A DNA stretch of 64,000 bases from contig NZ_CALPDE010000010.1 of assembly GCF_943193185.1 (NCBI RefSeq), forward strand, positions 1 to 64,000, given 5' to 3'. The stretch comes from Lactococcus ileimucosae (GTDB lineage Bacteria > Bacillota > Bacilli > Lactobacillales > Streptococcaceae). Below the pieces are notes generated by a model. The model was not told where the DNA came from. It did not search any database and worked only from the letters and a program-made list of their open reading frames with translations. This document shows positions 35,614 through 45,418 of the stretch, piece by piece; position 1 is the first letter of the stretch; every line of letters begins with the position of its first letter. The position numbers were made by a program, and so were the translations under genes.

Positions 35614-36192
35614 ATGCATATGACAGGGATTATGATGAATGGAATGTCTGGATTTATACGGACAATTCTAGTTCTACTAGTAGCACTTTGGCTTATAAGT
35701 TTGCTGAGAAGGAAAACTATAAAAAAGGATAAGCCAACGAAAAAGCCAGCACGTAAAGAGAATATCCAGCGCTACCAAGAAGCAGGGCTTTCTGAAAGCG
35801 ACATTGAAATCTTTCGTGACACTCTAGCTGATGCTAAAGAGAATATTGAAAAATGGGAAGCAAACACGAAAAGAAGCGATGAGTTAGAAGTCGTTGATTC
35901 AGTAACAGGTGGTATTGAAGCAAGTAAACTCCTGTTCAAATATATTGTGCAGAATCCTACACAGTTAACGAAACAGAATGAATTTCTCTATAAAGACTTG
36001 CCAAATATGGTAAAATTAACCGAGAAGTATACTGAGATGCAAAAACAATCTGTAAAAACTCAAGAAATAGAGCGTGATATGGATGAAACATTGCTTTTGA
36101 TTAAGACATTATCATCCAACATTTCTAAAAACTATCATGATATTTTGATGGATGATGTGAATGTCATTAAGCATGAAGTAAAGTTTGATTAA
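35614..36192 (+). CDS. xpaC: XpaC-like membrane-anchored protein
   Basis: 192 residues. One N-terminal TM helix (about 13-31), a lysine-rich stretch, then a helical cytoplasmic domain with GLSESDIEIFRDTLADAKENI (about 56-76). That pattern, ending in DVNVIKHEV, fits the XpaC family ('5-bromo-4-chloroindolyl phosphate hydrolysis protein'). The gene is followed after nine bases by telA; the xpaC-telA pair is widespread in Firmicutes and linked to envelope or toxic-anion stress. ACGGAGG lies seven bases before ATG. Molecular function is unknown. Confidence 0.85.
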   Translation: MHMTGIMMNGMSGFIRTILVLLVALWLISLLRRKTIKKDKPTKKPARKENIQRYQEAGLSESDIEIFRDTLADAKENIEKWEANTKRSDELEVVDSVTGGIEASKLLFKYIVQNPTQLTKQNEFLYKDLPNMVKLTEKYTEMQKQSVKTQEIERDMDETLLLIKTLSSNISKNYHDILMDDVNVIKHEVKFD

Positions 36193-36201
36193 GGAGTAAC
36201 A

Positions 36202-37368
36202 ATGGAAAACCCTATTTTAGATGAATTAATTAATGATGATAAGGTTGTAAAAGAAGCAGAGGCTCTTTCGGAAAGTCAAAAGACAGAGTTGGTAGATATG
36301 CACCAAAGAGCATCTCTACGTGCAATAGATGCATTGAGTCCAGAAGAACTGGCCAAAGCTAAAGAATTAGCGAAGCAGTTGGATGAGAACAGCTCACAGT
36401 CAGTAATTGCTTATGGTGCAAATGCTCAAGATAAAATTTCGGCTTTTTCCCAAAGTGTTTTGGACAAGGTTCAAGCACAAGATTTGGGAGAAGTTGGTGG
36501 TTCTTTGACTGACTTAATGTATAATTTACAACAAGCTAACCCCAATGAACTTGTCGCTGAAAATAAAAGTGTTTTCCAAAGGATGTTTGGCAAGGTTAAA
36601 AAGTCAATTTTTGAGGTAACACAAAAATATCAAAAAATCGGTGCTGGTATTGACAAAATTTCAGCCAAGCTAAATAATGAGCAACAGGGCTTGTTGCAAG
36701 ACAATGAAATGCTTGACAAGCTCTATGATGAAAATCTAAACTACTTTAAAGCACTCAATGTATACATTGCTGGTGCTGAACTCAAAATTGAAGAACTTGA
36801 GCAGGAAATTCTTCCAGCAGCACGACGAGAAGCGCAAGGGACAGGTGATGATGGGGCTCTCGCCGTTCAAAAAGTTAGTGATCTTGAGGCTTATAAAAAT
36901 AGATTGGACAAGCGTGCACATGATTTACGCTTGGCTCGTCAACTGACGATTCAACAAGCACCGCAAATCCGCTTGATTCAAAATACGAATCAAGAGCTTG
37001 CGGAGAAAATTCAAACGTCAATCAATACTGCTATTCCACTTTGGAAAAATCAGGTTGCTATTGCCTTGACTTTGCTTAAGCAAAAGGATGCTTTGGCTAG
37101 TCAACGTATCGTCTCTGAAACAACAAATGATCTTCTTCGCAAGAACTCTGAAATGCTTAAGTCTTCAACTATCGAAGCAGCAGAAGAAAATGAACGTGGT
37201 CTTATTGATGTTGAAACGCTGAAAGTAACACAACAGAATCTCATTGACACGATTCAGGAAACAATGCGTATCCAGTCTGACGGACGTCAAAAACGTCAAC
37301 AGTCTGAGCAAGAGCTAATCAAGATGGAAGATGAGATTAAGCAAAAATTGCTAGAATTATCTAAATAA
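36202..37368 (+). CDS. telA: TelA-family toxic anion resistance protein
   Basis: 388 residues, almost entirely helical, no TM segments. It has KVQAQDLGEVGGSLTDLM (about 87-104), FGKVKKSIFEVTQKYQ, NEMLDKLYDENLNYFKALNVYI and a central IPLWKNQVAIALTLLKQ (about 277-293), all typical of TelA/YceH. The family is named for tellurite resistance, but its members more generally protect the envelope, and L. monocytogenes TelA contributes to bacteriocin tolerance. AAGGAG precedes ATG. It forms an operon with xpaC and ends at a terminator. Confidence 0.93.
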   Translation: MENPILDELINDDKVVKEAEALSESQKTELVDMHQRASLRAIDALSPEELAKAKELAKQLDENSSQSVIAYGANAQDKISAFSQSVLDKVQAQDLGEVGGSLTDLMYNLQQANPNELVAENKSVFQRMFGKVKKSIFEVTQKYQKIGAGIDKISAKLNNEQQGLLQDNEMLDKLYDENLNYFKALNVYIAGAELKIEELEQEILPAARREAQGTGDDGALAVQKVSDLEAYKNRLDKRAHDLRLARQLTIQQAPQIRLIQNTNQELAEKIQTSINTAIPLWKNQVAIALTLLKQKDALASQRIVSETTNDLLRKNSEMLKSSTIEAAEENERGLIDVETLKVTQQNLIDTIQETMRIQSDGRQKRQQSEQELIKMEDEIKQKLLELSK

Positions 37369-37376
37369 AGAATAAT

Positions 37377-37417
37377 AAAAAGTCGAGCATTGATATATAC
37401 CAATTCTTGACTTTTTT
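37377..37417 (+). terminator. xpaC-telA terminator
   Basis: AAAAAGTCGAG / CTTGACTTTTTT with one G-U pair. Confidence 0.75.
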
Positions 37418-37468
37418 ATTGTTGAATGTTAGAATATTGGTGAATACAGAGCAGCGGAGGAGCGGGTT

Positions 37469-38620
37469 ATGGCCTATTATATTAAAGCAGATAAATTTTT
37501 CTATCCCTATGAAGTGAAGACGGGTGGTTTCTTGCAGATTAGTAACGGTAAATTTGGACAATGGACAGCGGAGGCACCAGTCGGGTCAGAAATTTTAGAT
37601 TATTCAGGACAAATCATTGCACCAGGATTAGTAGATACCCATATCCATGGTTTTGGTGGTGCAGATACTAATGATCGTAAGATTGAGGGCATCATCAAAA
37701 CCATGAGTGAGGGGTTACTTGCTGCAGGAGTTACGAGCTTTTTCCCAACGGCTGTAACTGCTAGTCATGAAGAATTATTGGAAATTGCAGATGAAATCGG
37801 TTCAAATGTAGGCAAGGCAGCGGGAGCTAAAATTCGTGGTCTTTTCTTTGAAGGTCCTTACTTTACCGAGGAATTCAAAGGCGCTCAAAATCCTAAATAT
37901 ATGCGTGATCCTTCATATGACGAACTTGCACAATATGATGCAGCAGCAAAAGGGCTGCCGATTAAGATTGGTATTGCACCAGAACGTGAAGGGTCAACTG
38001 CCTTTGTTAAAGAAGCGGTGGAACATGGTTTTACTGTTGCACTTGGTCACTCAAACGCGACTTATGCAGATGCAGTAGCAGCTGTTCAAGCTGGTGCTTC
38101 AATGTGGGTACATGCCTTTAATGGTATGCGTGGTCTTAATCACCGTGAGCCTGGCATGGTTGGTGCGGTGTTCAACTTGCCAAATACTTATGCGGAACTT
38201 ATTTGCGATGGTTTTCATGTGCGCCCAGAAGCATGTCAAATTTTGATGCGTGAAAAAGGCACGGACCATATCGTATTGATTACCGATTCAATGCGTGCAG
38301 CAGGGCTGAGTGATGGAGAATACTATCTTGGTGAGTTTCCAGTTATTGTTAAAGATGGAGCTGCACGTTTGAAAGAAGGTGGCAATCTTGCAGGCTCCAT
38401 TCTGCTTCTCAAAGATGCAGTGAAAAATGTTGTGGACTGGCAAATTGCAACAGCAGCTGAAGCGATTAAAATGGCTTCCTTAAACGCTGCGAAGTCTGTA
38501 AAAATCGATAATCTATGTGGTCAAATCGAAGAAGGTTTGGATGCGGACTTTATTGTTCTTGACGAACATCTTGAACTTGTTGCAACTTATCTTGATGGCG
38601 TGAAACGTTATCAAGCTTAA
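37469..38620 (+). CDS. nagA: N-acetylglucosamine-6-phosphate deacetylase
   Basis: 383 residues, amidohydrolase TIM barrel. Metal-binding DTHIHGFGG (about 56-64), FFEGPY with the metal glutamate (about 128), GHSNAT (about 194), HAFNGMRGLNHREPG (about 215-229) and the catalytic aspartate in ITDSMRAAG (about 271). It removes acetate from GlcNAc-6-P and supplies glucosamine-6-P for glycolysis or wall recycling. GGAGG lies eight bases before ATG. No nagB is adjacent and no clear terminator follows. Confidence 0.95.
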   Translation: MAYYIKADKFFYPYEVKTGGFLQISNGKFGQWTAEAPVGSEILDYSGQIIAPGLVDTHIHGFGGADTNDRKIEGIIKTMSEGLLAAGVTSFFPTAVTASHEELLEIADEIGSNVGKAAGAKIRGLFFEGPYFTEEFKGAQNPKYMRDPSYDELAQYDAAAKGLPIKIGIAPEREGSTAFVKEAVEHGFTVALGHSNATYADAVAAVQAGASMWVHAFNGMRGLNHREPGMVGAVFNLPNTYAELICDGFHVRPEACQILMREKGTDHIVLITDSMRAAGLSDGEYYLGEFPVIVKDGAARLKEGGNLAGSILLLKDAVKNVVDWQIATAAEAIKMASLNAAKSVKIDNLCGQIEEGLDADFIVLDEHLELVATYLDGVKRYQA

Positions 38621-38663
38621 TATTATGAAAGGAAAAGTTGTCTATAAGAGCACCTTTTTTTAT

Positions 38664-38797
38664 TTGACAGTCTAGAAAATAGACTTATAAACAGTAGGAA
38701 TTTTTTGCGAGTTGAAAACCATTACATTTAGCAAAGTGCAAATAAAAACGCTATCATAGCGTTTTAAAGAGATTTTTTTTTCATATCGTGATATAAT
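38664..38797 (+). promoter_or_regulatory. Two promoters and two palindromes upstream of pfkA
   Basis: P1: -35 TTGACA (38664-38669), 16-base spacer, -10 TATAAA (38686-38691), with inverted repeat AGTCTA-N5-TAGACT (38669-38685) inside the spacer. P2: extended -10 TGA-TATAAT ending at 38797. Between them lies a perfect palindrome AAAACGCTA-N3-TAGCGTTTT (38745-38765), which contains cre-like half sites (TGATAGCGTTTT). A leader hairpin AATTTGC-TTTT-GCAAATT follows at 38824-38841. Confidence 0.6.
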
Positions 38798-38843
38798 AAA
38801 CATGAAACAAAAATTGAACTTTAAATTTGCTTTTGCAAATTAA

Positions 38844-39902
<1,059 letters not shown>

Positions 39903-40012
39903 GTTATTAGTTATCATCTTGTCTAGATATTTTTGTGCTCATCTAAAATATAGGGTATTCACATTTTACTAGGTAAGAGGTATATTTATATAAAATAGGA
40001 GAATTACTCAAA

Positions 40013-41521
40013 ATGAACAAACGCGTAAAAATTGTCTCAACACTTGGACCTGCGGTAGAAACTCGTGGCGGTAAAAAATTCGGAGAAAAAGGATACTGGG
40101 CAGAAGAACTTGATGTTGAAACATCAGCACAAACAATTGCAGATTTAATCAATGAAGGTGCAGATGTTTTCCGTTTCAACTTCTCACATGGTGACCACGC
40201 GGAGCAGGCTGCACGTATGGCGACTGTTCTTCGTGCTGAAGAAATTGCCGGTCGTAAAGTTGGGTTCTTGCTTGATACAAAAGGTCCTGAGATGCGTACT
40301 GAAGTATTCGAAGATGGTGCAGACGAATACAAATATGTTACTGGTGATAAATTCCGTGTTTCTACAAAACAAGGTTTGAAATCAACACGTGATAATATTG
40401 CTTTGAATGTTGCTGGTGGATTGGACATCTTTGACGATGTTGAGGTAGGTCAAACAATCCTTATCGATGATGGTAAATTGGGACTTACAGTAGCTGCTAA
40501 AGACGTTGAAGCACGTGAATTTGATGTTGTGGCACAAAACGATGGTGCTATCGGTAAACAAAAAGGTGTTAACATTCCTAACACTACAATTCCTTTCCCC
40601 GCGCTTGCAGAACGTGACAACGACGATATCCGTTTCGGACTTTCACAACCAAATGGTTTGAACTTCATCGCAATCTCATTCGTACGTACTGCTAAAGACG
40701 TTAACGAAGTACGTGCTATTCTTGAAGAAACTGGTAATACACACGTACAACTTTTGGCTAAGATTGAAAATCAGCAAGGTATTGATAACCTTGATGAAAT
40801 CATAGATGCAGCTGATGGTATCATGATTGCCCGTGGTGATATGGGTATTGAAGTACCGTTCGAGATGGTTCCTGTGTTCCAAAAAGAAATCATCCGTAAA
40901 GTTAACCAAGCAGGTAAGGTTGTTGTTACAGCGACAAACATGCTTGAATCTATGACTGAAAAACCACGTGCAACACGTTCAGAGATTTCTGACGTCTTCA
41001 ACGCAGTTATTGATGGTACTGATGCAACAATGCTTTCAGGTGAGTCTGCGAATGGTAAATACCCACGCGAATCAGTTCGTACAATGGCTACCGTTAACAA
41101 AAATGCTCAAACATTGTTGAAAGAGTACGGTCGCCTTCACCCAGAAAACTGTGATAAAGATTCAGTAACGGAAGTTGTTGCTTCAGCAGTTAAAAATGCT
41201 GCAGAATCAATGGAGGTTAAACTTATTGTTGCTTTGACTGAGTCAGGGGCAACTGCGCGTTTGATTTCTAAATATCGTCCAGAAGCTGATATTTTGGCAA
41301 TCACCTTTGACGAAAAAGTCGAGCGTGGACTTATGATTAACTGGGGTGTTATCCCAATGCTTATGGATAAACCAGATTCAACAGATGATATGTTTGAAGT
41401 AGCTGAGAGAGCTGCACTAGCTTCTGGTCTAGTAGAGTCAGGTGATAATATCGTTATTGTTGCTGGTGTACCAGTTGGTTCAGGCCGTACAAATACCATG
41501 CGTATCCGTACAATCAAATAA
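40013..41521 (+). CDS. pyk: Pyruvate kinase
   Basis: 502 residues. KIVSTLGPAVETRGGK at the N-terminus, FRFNFSHGDH (about 51-60), LDTKGPEMRT, the active-site lysine in LLAKIENQQGIDN (about 245), MIARGDMGIEVPFE and VTATNMLESM. The C-terminal effector domain follows from about 355. Makes pyruvate and ATP; in lactococci it is activated by fructose-1,6-bisphosphate. AGGAGA lies ten bases before ATG. It is separated from pfkA by 110 bases without a terminator, but a terminator lies between it and ldh. Confidence 0.97.
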   Translation: MNKRVKIVSTLGPAVETRGGKKFGEKGYWAEELDVETSAQTIADLINEGADVFRFNFSHGDHAEQAARMATVLRAEEIAGRKVGFLLDTKGPEMRTEVFEDGADEYKYVTGDKFRVSTKQGLKSTRDNIALNVAGGLDIFDDVEVGQTILIDDGKLGLTVAAKDVEAREFDVVAQNDGAIGKQKGVNIPNTTIPFPALAERDNDDIRFGLSQPNGLNFIAISFVRTAKDVNEVRAILEETGNTHVQLLAKIENQQGIDNLDEIIDAADGIMIARGDMGIEVPFEMVPVFQKEIIRKVNQAGKVVVTATNMLESMTEKPRATRSEISDVFNAVIDGTDATMLSGESANGKYPRESVRTMATVNKNAQTLLKEYGRLHPENCDKDSVTEVVASAVKNAAESMEVKLIVALTESGATARLISKYRPEADILAITFDEKVERGLMINWGVIPMLMDKPDSTDDMFEVAERAALASGLVESGDNIVIVAGVPVGSGRTNTMRIRTIK

Positions 41522-41548
41522 TTTTCAAGAGTTTATTCTAAGATTAAT

Positions 41549-41570
41549 CGCCTGTAAAAGGCGTTTTTTC
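41549..41570 (+). terminator. Terminator between pyk and ldh
   Basis: CGCC, loop TGTAAAA, GGCG, then six T. A short stem, possibly leaky. Confidence 0.65.
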
Positions 41571-41658
41571 ATATAATAAAAGGCTGCTGCTACCAATAAA
41601 AAGCAAAAATATACTTTGTTTTTCAGTCAATAACTTCAGCTATTTATGATAATTAAAA

Positions 41659-41724
41659 TGTAAGCGTTACAATGTGATATAAATCACTTTCTAATGTGAC
41701 AGGATTGTGAAAAAATGCTATAAT
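41659..41724 (+). promoter_or_regulatory. ldh promoter with cre-like and Crp/Fnr-like palindromes
   Basis: -35 GTGACA (41696-41701), 17-base spacer, extended -10 TGC-TATAAT (41719-41724). Upstream TGTAAGCGTTACA (41659-41671) is a TGTAA-N3-TTACA palindrome close to cre. TGTGATATAAATCACT (41673-41688) fits the Crp/Fnr-family pattern TGTGA-N6-TCACA with one mismatch. TTGTGAAAAAAT at 41705-41716 resembles a Rex half site. Confidence 0.6.
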
Positions 41725-41764
41725 AGTACAGTAAACATTATTATTGCATTCAGGAAAGGAATGA

Positions 41765-42748
<984 letters not shown>

Positions 42749-42761
42749 TATTTATTGGAAA

Positions 42762-42789
42762 AATGCCCAGTATTTGGGTATTTTTTTTG
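42762..42789 (+). terminator. ldh terminator
   Basis: AATGCCCA / TGGGTATT followed by eight T. Confidence 0.75.
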
Positions 42790-42864
42790 TTATTTTTATC
42801 ATTTTTTTTCGTATTAAGCATAGAGAAGTAAAAATATATGGAAAGAGATAGAAATATAGGATAA

Positions 42865-43893
42865 ATGAGTACTATGAATTATGGAGAACTTTTTCAAAAA
42901 ATAAGAAAAGCGAGAAAGGTCTCCCTAAAGGAAATGGAAGATATTGTACCTCGGAGAACTTTGACAAGATATGAAAAAGGAGAAACTGATTTTCCTATAT
43001 CTAAGCTAGAAGCATTATTACAGAGGTTAGATTTTAGTCTAGATGATTTTTATCATGCAACACATGATAAAAAAATATATCCAAGGTATGGAAAGGTATT
43101 TAAGAGATTAAGAGAACAAAGAGGATTTTCCCTCCAAGATTTCTCAGATATTCCAGTGACAAGTCATCAGATTAAACTGTTTGAGACAAGTATAATCATG
43201 TTGGGGTTTGACACAATATATGCCATGTTGCAAGAGATGAACATTAGTCTACAAGATTATAGTTTCTTGCTCAATAAGGGAGCAGAAGAACCCTTTGGCG
43301 CTTTGCTTCAAGACATTGATGGTGCTTATTATAAGGGAGATAAGCCTGCTCTCCAAAAATTTTATCTTGAAACGAAAGAATGTGGGAGATTTTTGTTTCT
43401 ATCCCTAAGTATCAAAGTTCTTTTAGAGAAAATTTCTTGTGAGGAGATCAGGGAACTGGAGGGGTTCTTCATGACAGTAGATTTATGGACAAATTATGAA
43501 CTCTTTGTTTTTCAGCATACCGCATATCTCCTGAGTTCAAGTAATCTAAAATTGATATGTACAGATATTCTAAGTTTAAAATATCTCTTTGAGGATCGCT
43601 TTTTTTGTCAACGACGATTAGCATTAGCAGGACTGAAAATTGCACTGTCACGAATAAAAAGAAAAAAATCTATAGCAGCCAGATATTTTTTAGATTTTTC
43701 CAAGGAGTTTTTACGGGAGTCGGATGAGCTGACTAAGACAACTTATCATTTTGTGGAAAGTTTATACAGCTATAGAGAAACAGGAGAAGAAAGACACAAA
43801 GTGATTATGCAGGAAGTCTGTGATATGTCCCTTAAGCAAAACGGACTCATGAAGGAGTGGTATCAGGAAAATTATGAAAAATTAATAAAATAG
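42865..43893 (+). CDS. Rgg/GadR/MutR-family regulator with two tandem HTH domains
   Basis: 342 residues, against about 280-300 for ordinary Rgg proteins. Residues 6-63 (YGELFQKIRKARKVSLKEME...) and 75-132 (YGKVFKRLREQRGFSLQDFS...) are two collinear copies of the Xre-type HTH unit. Each has YG-x-x-F, an R-x-x-R-x-x-S-L core and a closing LQ-x-x-x-x-S-L-x-D segment. The second copy has a degenerate recognition region (HQIKLFETSIIM). Residues 140-342 form the helical Rgg-like C-terminal domain that usually binds a peptide pheromone. It is low in GC and lies between ldh and a small broken gene, in an accessory-looking patch. Confidence 0.75.
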   Translation: MSTMNYGELFQKIRKARKVSLKEMEDIVPRRTLTRYEKGETDFPISKLEALLQRLDFSLDDFYHATHDKKIYPRYGKVFKRLREQRGFSLQDFSDIPVTSHQIKLFETSIIMLGFDTIYAMLQEMNISLQDYSFLLNKGAEEPFGALLQDIDGAYYKGDKPALQKFYLETKECGRFLFLSLSIKVLLEKISCEEIRELEGFFMTVDLWTNYELFVFQHTAYLLSSSNLKLICTDILSLKYLFEDRFFCQRRLALAGLKIALSRIKRKKSIAARYFLDFSKEFLRESDELTKTTYHFVESLYSYRETGEERHKVIMQEVCDMSLKQNGLMKEWYQENYEKLIK

Positions 43894-44029
43894 GACACAT
43901 TTGGCATGGTTTAATTTTTTGCCTAAATTTCAATGTATAATAGATGTGTAAGGAAGTTTTTGTAAAAAAATAATTTATAAAGGAGATTAAATCGTACAAC
44001 CAGAAGAAGACAAAAAGAAAGGAAATATT

Positions 44030-44274
44030 ATGAGAAAAATTATTACCAGTCTCTACAGTTTATGCAGAAGGGAGAGCAAGTGATTCTTTCCACATATGAC
44101 TTAAATTACATCATTGCAATGCCTGTTCGAACATCTAATGTAAAAGTTAATCATAGCAGGCAGGCAACAGCACGGTTTGGCTTCAATACTCCAATACATA
44201 ATGTGCTCTCTTGGACAGGATGGGTCCGAGTAAGGCTAGATAATTCGAATAGAATAGTGGTTTATAATAATTGA
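44030..44274 (+). pseudogene. Broken gene for a small secreted protein
   Basis: GAAAGGAAATATT precedes ATG 44030, which encodes MRKIITSLYSLCRRESK and stops at 44083. A second frame open from 44062 to TGA 44274 codes 70 residues ending SWTGWVRVRLDNSNRIVVYNN but has no RBS of its own. Together they look like one small exported protein (lysine/arginine start, short hydrophobic part) disrupted by an indel. The C-terminal pattern is faintly like lactococcin-972-type peptides, but the match is too weak to name it. -10 TATAAT lies upstream at about 43936-43941. Confidence 0.4.
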
Positions 44275-44366
44275 TCATAGTCAGCATTATTTTTATAGTA
44301 ACACTTGTTTTAATCCTCACACTTGTTTATTTCCTCAAAAAACTTATTTCAAAAATAAATAAGTAA
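44271..44366 (+). CDS. 31-residue single-TM mini-protein
   Basis: TTG 44271 overlaps the preceding TGA stop by three bases (TTGA). The product is IIVSIIFIVTLVLILTLVYF followed by the basic tail KKLISKINK, a single TM helix with a cytoplasmic positive end. The overlap suggests translational coupling with the upstream frame. It might be an immunity-type or signalling peptide next to the Rgg-like regulator; there is no direct evidence. It could also be chance. Confidence 0.35.
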   Translation: MIIVSIIFIVTLVLILTLVYFLKKLISKINK

Positions 44367-44428
44367 CCATCCAGAATGATGAGATAAATGAAGAGGTTGT
44401 AGAAAACTCCATAGTCTTACAAGAACAC

Positions 44429-44459
44429 AAAAAAAGCATTTCAGACTTGAAATGCTTTT
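44429..44459 (-). terminator. nupABC operon terminator
   Basis: AAAAGCATTTC / GAAATGCTTTT; on the minus strand the stem is followed by a seven-base U-tract. Confidence 0.8.
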
Positions 44460-44464
44460 ATGAC

Positions 44465-45418
44465 TTATTTTGTTTTGATATAGTTGACACCATCAGCTTT
44501 AGGCGCAACAGCTTTTCCGAGGAAGGCAGCGAGAACGATGATAGTTACAACGTATGGCGCCATTTGAAGGAAAGCAGAAGGTATTTCTTTAATCACAGGA
44601 ATTTGTCCACCTACTACAGCCAGTGATGTTGAGAGACCGAAGAGAAGGGAGGCAAGCATTGCTCCAATAGGATTCCACTTACCAAAAATCATCGCTGCTA
44701 ACGAGATGAACCCTTGTCCAGCAATGGTCGCTACAGAGAAGTTTCCTGAGATAGATTGTGCGTAGATAGCTCCACCGATACCACCGAGGATACCAGAGAT
44801 GATTACGCCGGAGTAACGCATAAGGTAAACATTAATACCTAAAGTATCTGCTGCTTGAGGATTTTCACCAACAGAGCGAAGGCGGAGACCGAATTTCGTT
44901 TTAAAGAGAATATACCAAGAAAGAAAGGCAACAAGAATTGCAATGAATCCTGGTAGTGAAGTTTGTGAGAAAAATATTTGTCCAATTACTGGAATTTTCG
45001 ATAGGACGGGGAAATTCCAGTAACCGATTTGGTTGCTGATGTTGACTTGACCTGCATGGTAGAAAGTTTGAATCAAGAAAACGCCAAGTGCAGGTGCCAT
45101 CAAGTTAAGGACAGTACCAGATACGATATGATCGGCACGGAAGTTAATTGTTGCAACAGCATGGATGAGAGAGAAAATACCACCGACAAAGGCTCCAAAG
45201 AGAATACCCAGCCAAGGTGTGAGATCACCAAAGCTTTCACTGAGAGCGAGGTTAAAGACAACAGAACTGAATGCTCCCATTGTCATGATTCCTTCTAACC
45301 CAACGTTGACAATACCGCCACGTTCGGAGAAAACACCACCAATACTTGTAAAAATTAAGGGTGTTGAGTAAATGAGCATATTTGCAACTATAATTTGTAG
45401 TGTGTCTACAACATTCAT
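44465..45418 (-). CDS. nupC: Nucleoside ABC transporter permease NupC
   Basis: 317 residues, eight to nine TM helices, branched-chain/simple-sugar permease superfamily. IFTSIGGVFSERGGIVNVGLEGIM (about 22-45), ATINFRADHIVSGTVLNLMA and LRSVGENPQAADTLGINVYLMRYSGV (about 180-205) are typical of BMP-type nucleoside permeases. It pairs with NupB to form the channel. The start shares one base with the nupB stop. In L. lactis NupABC with lipoprotein BmpA takes up all common nucleosides with high affinity. Confidence 0.93.
   Translation of the reverse strand: MNVVDTLQIIVANMLIYSTPLIFTSIGGVFSERGGIVNVGLEGIMTMGAFSSVVFNLALSESFGDLTPWLGILFGAFVGGIFSLIHAVATINFRADHIVSGTVLNLMAPALGVFLIQTFYHAGQVNISNQIGYWNFPVLSKIPVIGQIFFSQTSLPGFIAILVAFLSWYILFKTKFGLRLRSVGENPQAADTLGINVYLMRYSGVIISGILGGIGGAIYAQSISGNFSVATIAGQGFISLAAMIFGKWNPIGAMLASLLFGLSTSLAVVGGQIPVIKEIPSAFLQMAPYVVTIIVLAAFLGKAVAPKADGVNYIKTK

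Noticed and set aside
38745-38765. Palindrome read simply as the nagA terminator
   Set aside because: It sits 125 bases after nagA and just upstream of the P2 promoter of pfkA; a T-run does follow after eight bases, so a double role cannot be excluded, but regulation is favoured.
44062-44274. Calling the 70-codon frame a lactococcin-972-type bacteriocin
   Set aside because: Only a faint C-terminal pattern (H-S-x-x-A-T, a tryptophan near the end, terminal YNN); no signal peptide in frame, no ABC immunity genes.
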